This document shows, piece by piece, positions 60,491 to 64,000 of a DNA stretch of 64,000 nucleotides. Every line of letters begins with the position of its first letter. Position 1 is the stretch's first letter. A model generated the notes under the pieces. That model was not told the origin of the DNA and ran no database searches. It saw nothing but the letters and a program-made list of their open reading frames with translations. This stretch comes from Viscum album (taxonomy: Eukaryota; Streptophyta; Magnoliopsida; Santalales; Viscaceae): NCBI GenBank assembly GCA_963277665.1, contig OY728137.1, forward strand, positions 1,174,306,670-1,174,370,669, written 5' to 3'. The position numbers were made by a program, and so were the translations under genes.

Positions 60491-62651
60491 ATAATTATCA
60501 TTTGATGATTAAAAGTATTATTTAAGGACTTAATATCATTTTGTATATGAATAATATACAACCTATCCATAACAAACATGGCTTATGTAACAAAACATAT
60601 AAAAGAAAACAAGTATGTTAACATATGAAATGATGATAATTATAAGATATTATTAACAAAGCAATGTTAAAAGATCATATATGATATCATATTAATGTAT
60701 ATTATTCTTTAATAATTTAATAAAAATTATTTCAACATTATACAAGAGGTTAACCTACCCCCAACCAAGGAAAAGTACAAGGTAAGGGGTTTTTTATCTC
60801 ACTTTAAATTCTGTGAGATTTCCATTGTTCACCACTTATTTATTAAATGTGGTGTATGTGTACTGCCCATGATTGTATTCATTGTGTAATATAATTTAAC
60901 TTATGGGTATTTACATAATCATTGTATGATCCTTCTTTCATGGGTGTATGTTTCATATGTTACCTAATCGATAAGGGAATTCGAAATTTCAATTTCCATT
61001 TATTCGGCTTTACGCAAACTTCATTGATTATTTTACTCTGAGATTATGTGTGTAATCACTATTCATTTTCTTATGTCATAATTTCCACTCCATATTTCTA
61101 TGTATATACTTTTTATACACATAATCAATCCATTTATAATTTCTCAAGTCATCGATATGAATTTGATAAGAGTAATTTTAACTCATTCTCGATTTGTTGA
61201 GTTAAACATCTAATTCATTGGTGTTGTTTTTACAAGATTATGTGTGAAATTACTTTTATTGTTTTACACTGAATATCCAATCATATTTAGTGTATTTATA
61301 TTTGTCACACATAACTATGTCGTTGATTTATCTTTAACCTAATGATACGGCCTTTATGAGAGATTTCATCTCAATTTACATTCCATTGAGACTTCTTTGT
61401 TGTTATACACCAAATCTCTTTTATGTGGTGTATATAATGTACTTTGACATAGTATGTCATGAATCCCTTTATTCTCATGATATTAAAATGTTTTTATTAC
61501 CTCAATTATTTGTATTCAAGTGTCTCTCTTTTGGTTAGAAACTCTAAATAAAATACCATTTTTAAATGTTTTAAAGACTTATTCTTCTAAATCTTTCTCA
61601 TTAATGTCCATGTTTTAAAAATGGTTTTAAGGGTTTATTTATATGGAAATTAAAGTTTTAAAATTAAAACTCCTTTTAAAAGATTCAAAGTGGTATGGGA
61701 AACTTTGATTGAAAAATCTATTTTTAAATGGCTTCTTGACAAATAGTGTGACTTTTAAATGATTTCAAGAAAAAGGGAAATATTTCTCTCAAATAGTTTT
61801 GATGATTATTTTCAGCTATGTCAACATCCTTCATTATTCTTGATTGAGGTTAATGTGATACAATACATTCTTCCATATTGTATCTAATGAGTTATGTTTG
61901 ACTGTGGATGTGCTATTTTTATACCATTCATGGTTTGTGGTTAATGTATTGACATTTCGTATTCTAGTTATAATACGAATTTTTATGTTATGTTTAAGCC
62001 TGTTCATATGAGGAATGCATTGGACATAATAAGTGATGGGTGGAGCCTGCTATAGCTCCTCGATGCATCGGTAGGTCTCATGAGACAAACTAGTGTCTTG
62101 GTACAAGGCCTTGGAAAAATCTTATTTGTAGTCTTGGCATGAGGCCTTGGCTATGTGGTTATTATAGTCTGGCATTATGCATTCCATAATTATGAAAGTG
62201 GTTATTGATATTGCATGTGATCATTCGACTAGTAGAATATCCATGTGAATAAGTAAATGGAATTATTTCATTTTATCTTTTCCATTTTATACTGAAGTTC
62301 AAGTTTAAAAGGCTTTTGTTTTAGTTATAAATTTCCTTAAGTGTTTATGCTTATATATGAAAGCTTCTGCTATAATGTTATCCTTACTGAGCATCTGAGC
62401 TCACCCCTTTCAATGTTTTATTTATCCTAGGATTATGAAGAAGTAATTTATGAATTCCCTACAGGGATAGTATGAGGGGATATGAAGACAAGATGTTTTT
62501 TTATGATGTAATGTAAAACTTTATGAATGTATCTAGTGTTTCCAAGGCTACTAAACTAATCGGTCTTTCGAGATTTGATCTTTCTTGTGATCATGCCAAT
62601 GTTATGTAATAATGCACCGACTCTAGGAAACTGGGGTCAGGGCGTTACAGT

Positions 62652-62663
62652 TGGTATCAGAGG
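62652..62663 (+). promoter_or_regulatory. Primer-binding site of E3
   Basis: TGGTATCAGAGG, 11 of 12 bases identical to the initiator tRNA-Met complement, two bases after the LTR. The best primer site in the window. Confidence 0.9.
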
Positions 62664-63137
62664 AAGTTTAGTAAAAATCTTGGAGGCTAGATTTAGATAA
62701 ACTCTGATTAGAGCACATAGACCTAAGATGAAATTTAAATATTAGTATAGAAGAACTTCCTAGAATTTTGGTATTGTAGAGGTTCTGTGTGTTTTCCGAG
62801 CAATGCATCCCTGTCTGGATACGAGAAGATAAGGGCGGCTCTAGCATAGATGCACCTAGGCGTAAAACCCGAAAACACCGCTTTGAGCTAGACTCGAATG
62901 AAAATTGGTGCACGACAATGGGCCTTGCTGCACTCTTGGTTACGACACTCCCAGGGGATATGCTTTCGATATTTTACATTTTCTTTACAAACCAATTTTA
63001 AGTATTATATATATAAGATGAGAGAAAATGACCTTGGTTAATCCTAATATGTTTCAAATTGAGAATATGGTGACATGTTAATCTCTAAATGATTTTGTGA
63101 CTACTGTTACTCACACAATGCTTTCTAGTTTTAGTCA
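62664..63137 (+). other. Leader of E3
   Basis: Untranslated region between primer site and gag. It includes a GC-richer strip (62770-62950) whose open frames on both strands (62668-62913 minus, 62789-63001 plus) have no family support. The end, TTACTCACACAATGC (63109), matches the leader end of element A at 46435. Confidence 0.5.
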
Positions 63138-63608
63138 ATGGCTTTATTCCAAGGAAGTCATAGTGACTTTGAGAATGATGTACAAGGTGGGAACGATGGT
63201 GGCAATGAGCAACAAAATGGAATGTTGATAGGCGTAAAAGATACCGTCTTTATTCCAAATCATTTTTCCAAAAATATGATCAACAACATATATATTAACT
63301 AACTCCTGGACTCAACAAGGAAGAGAAAGGTGATGAATGATAAGATCTCCAACAATGGAGACCATGGAGAAAAGAACCCTCAATTTCCACCATGCAAGAA
63401 ATGTGGTAAGAGACACCCAGAAAAGTGTCTCAATGGTACCATGAAATGCTTTACGTGTGGGAAGGAAGGACATAAAATGAAGAATTGCGGAAGAAAAATG
63501 AAGAGTACTATGGAAGAAGATAAAAATGGTCCTAAGAATCCATTTACAGTCATTTACCGTAAATGTAGGGGACCTGGCCATTACCCGAGTGAATGCCCTC
63601 TTCTATAG
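63138..63608 (+). pseudogene. gag: E3 reduced gag with zinc knuckles
   Basis: From ATG 63138 an acidic, Gly/Asn-rich start (MALFQGSHSDFENDVQGGND) runs to a stop near 63300; the frame then continues as an open 92-codon ORF (63330-63608). Knuckle 1 is CKKCGKRHPEKC (residues 22-33, CX2CX3HX3C), knuckle 2 is CFTCGKEGHKMKNC (40-53, CX2CX4HX4C), both complete; knuckle 3 (76-89) has Tyr at the first Cys position, then C79, H84, C89. This knuckle set is typical of chromovirus gag, which binds RNA. The total of about 155 residues is far below a usual gag of 400 or more: the large N-terminal particle-forming part is absent, as in element A. The minus-strand frame 63312-63581 is a shadow. Confidence 0.7.
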
Positions 63609-64000
63609 GATATTTTCGTGGTCAAAAAAGAATCTATGTGGAAATAAATGGTTGGAGAAATGTTTAAAAAGTATTTCTTCTCCTTGTTGAAGGGATTACA
63701 TTGGAATAATTTTCTCTTGTATTTGTAACCCTAACGTTTGCCATGTGAGAATGGTATTTGAGGAAGAATTATCTATTCTCTTGTGGATATAGTTATAAAT
63801 AACCATTTGGTTTTATATGATCATTGGGTTTGAGGAAATTACAAATTATTATAATTTGGGATGAAAATGAAAGGCATGAGATAACATTTGTGGTTAAATT
63901 ATGTTATGGTTATTTTGAGGAATTTATCTCATTTTGGTAATGTTATAAAACATAGTTTTTGAAAAAGGACAACACGCAGACCGTGTGACAACCCATCGCG
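63609..64000 (+). other. E3 internal region after gag, window edge
   Basis: AT-rich with no RT or protease block. A GTCAAAAAAGAATCTATGTGG strip (63621) resembles 46935 in element A. The last 30 bases turn GC-richer and contain TGTGACAACCC at 63976-63998, which could be the start of an LTR, but the window ends there. Confidence 0.35.

Larger units (their letters stand above)
57565..62649 (+). repeat. 5' LTR of element E3, about 5.1 kb
   Basis: Starts TGTAACACCCC and ends AGGGCGTTACA, a nearly perfect terminal inverted pair, followed at once by a strong primer site. Contents in order: 366-bp tandem duplication (57830-58660), TATA box (59675), three ~160-195-bp units with ACTACC motifs (60077-60490), a GTGGTGTATGTGTACTG strip (60850), and TTACTGAGCATCTGAGCTC (62384). 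Shared landmarks tie it to LTR C and element A, whose LTRs are about 4.4 and 3.0 kb. The 60-codon frame 61356-61538 and overlapping frames near 62700-63000 are not supported as genes. Confidence 0.8.

Noticed and set aside
62668..63001. Opposed 81- and 70-codon frames after the E3 LTR
   Set aside because: They overlap on opposite strands in the leader, upstream of the gag ATG, and have no motif or support from element A's leader.

Overview
This window looks like a chromosome segment from a flowering plant with a large, repeat-dense genome. The evidence is uniform: every coding trace is an LTR-retrotransposon gag or pol domain, several primer-binding sites match the 3' end of plant initiator tRNA-Met (TGGTATCAGAGC), and the sequence is very AT-rich with ancient, stop-riddled reading frames. 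The del/Tekay-like chromovirus traces and their long LTRs would suit a big-genome monocot such as a lily relative, but that is only a guess. I find no host gene, tRNA, rRNA, CRISPR array or bacterial feature.

Layout, left to right. Bases 1-2937 are AT-rich with no identified content. At 2938-3925 there is a probable minus-strand LTR end with its primer site. LTR 'C' (about 3926-5385, resuming 17635-20530) belongs to a TGTAACACCC-type family and is split by Sirevirus 1 (+ strand, 5386-17634, Ty1/copia, with both LTRs, gag, integrase, RT, RNase H and a long extra 3' region). After C's primer site and about 260 bp of leader comes element 'A' (same family as C): 5' LTR 20801-23101 plus 45509-46233, internal region 46234-48685, 3' LTR from 48686. 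Its 5' LTR is split by Sirevirus 2 (minus strand, 23102-45508), which is itself split by the chromovirus Tekay-1 (+ strand, 26541-37157, target duplication CCTTC). From about 50032 a second chromovirus, Tekay-2 (+ strand), occupies the window until it is cut at 57565 by element 'E3', a third member of the TGTAACACCC family with an unusually long LTR (57565-62649), a good primer site and a short zinc-knuckle gag (63138-63608). E3 and Tekay-2 both run off the right edge.

The order of insertion can be read from who interrupts whom: C is older than Sirevirus 1 and A; A is older than Sirevirus 2 and Tekay-2; Sirevirus 2 is older than Tekay-1; Tekay-2 is older than E3. Along one path this is four levels deep (C, A, Sirevirus 2, Tekay-1). 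No element here can encode a complete set of functional proteins. The most intact coding trace is the E3 zinc-knuckle ORF.

The most unusual content is the C/A/E3 family. A and E3 share a primer site, very long variable LTRs and a reduced gag (acidic start followed by zinc knuckles, without the usual large capsid-like part), and A has no recognisable pol between primer site and 3' LTR. This looks like a non-autonomous lineage, probably mobilised by chromovirus-type partners. Its LTR length differences are partly explained by internal tandem duplications. All boundaries were read by eye and may be off by several bases, more where stated.
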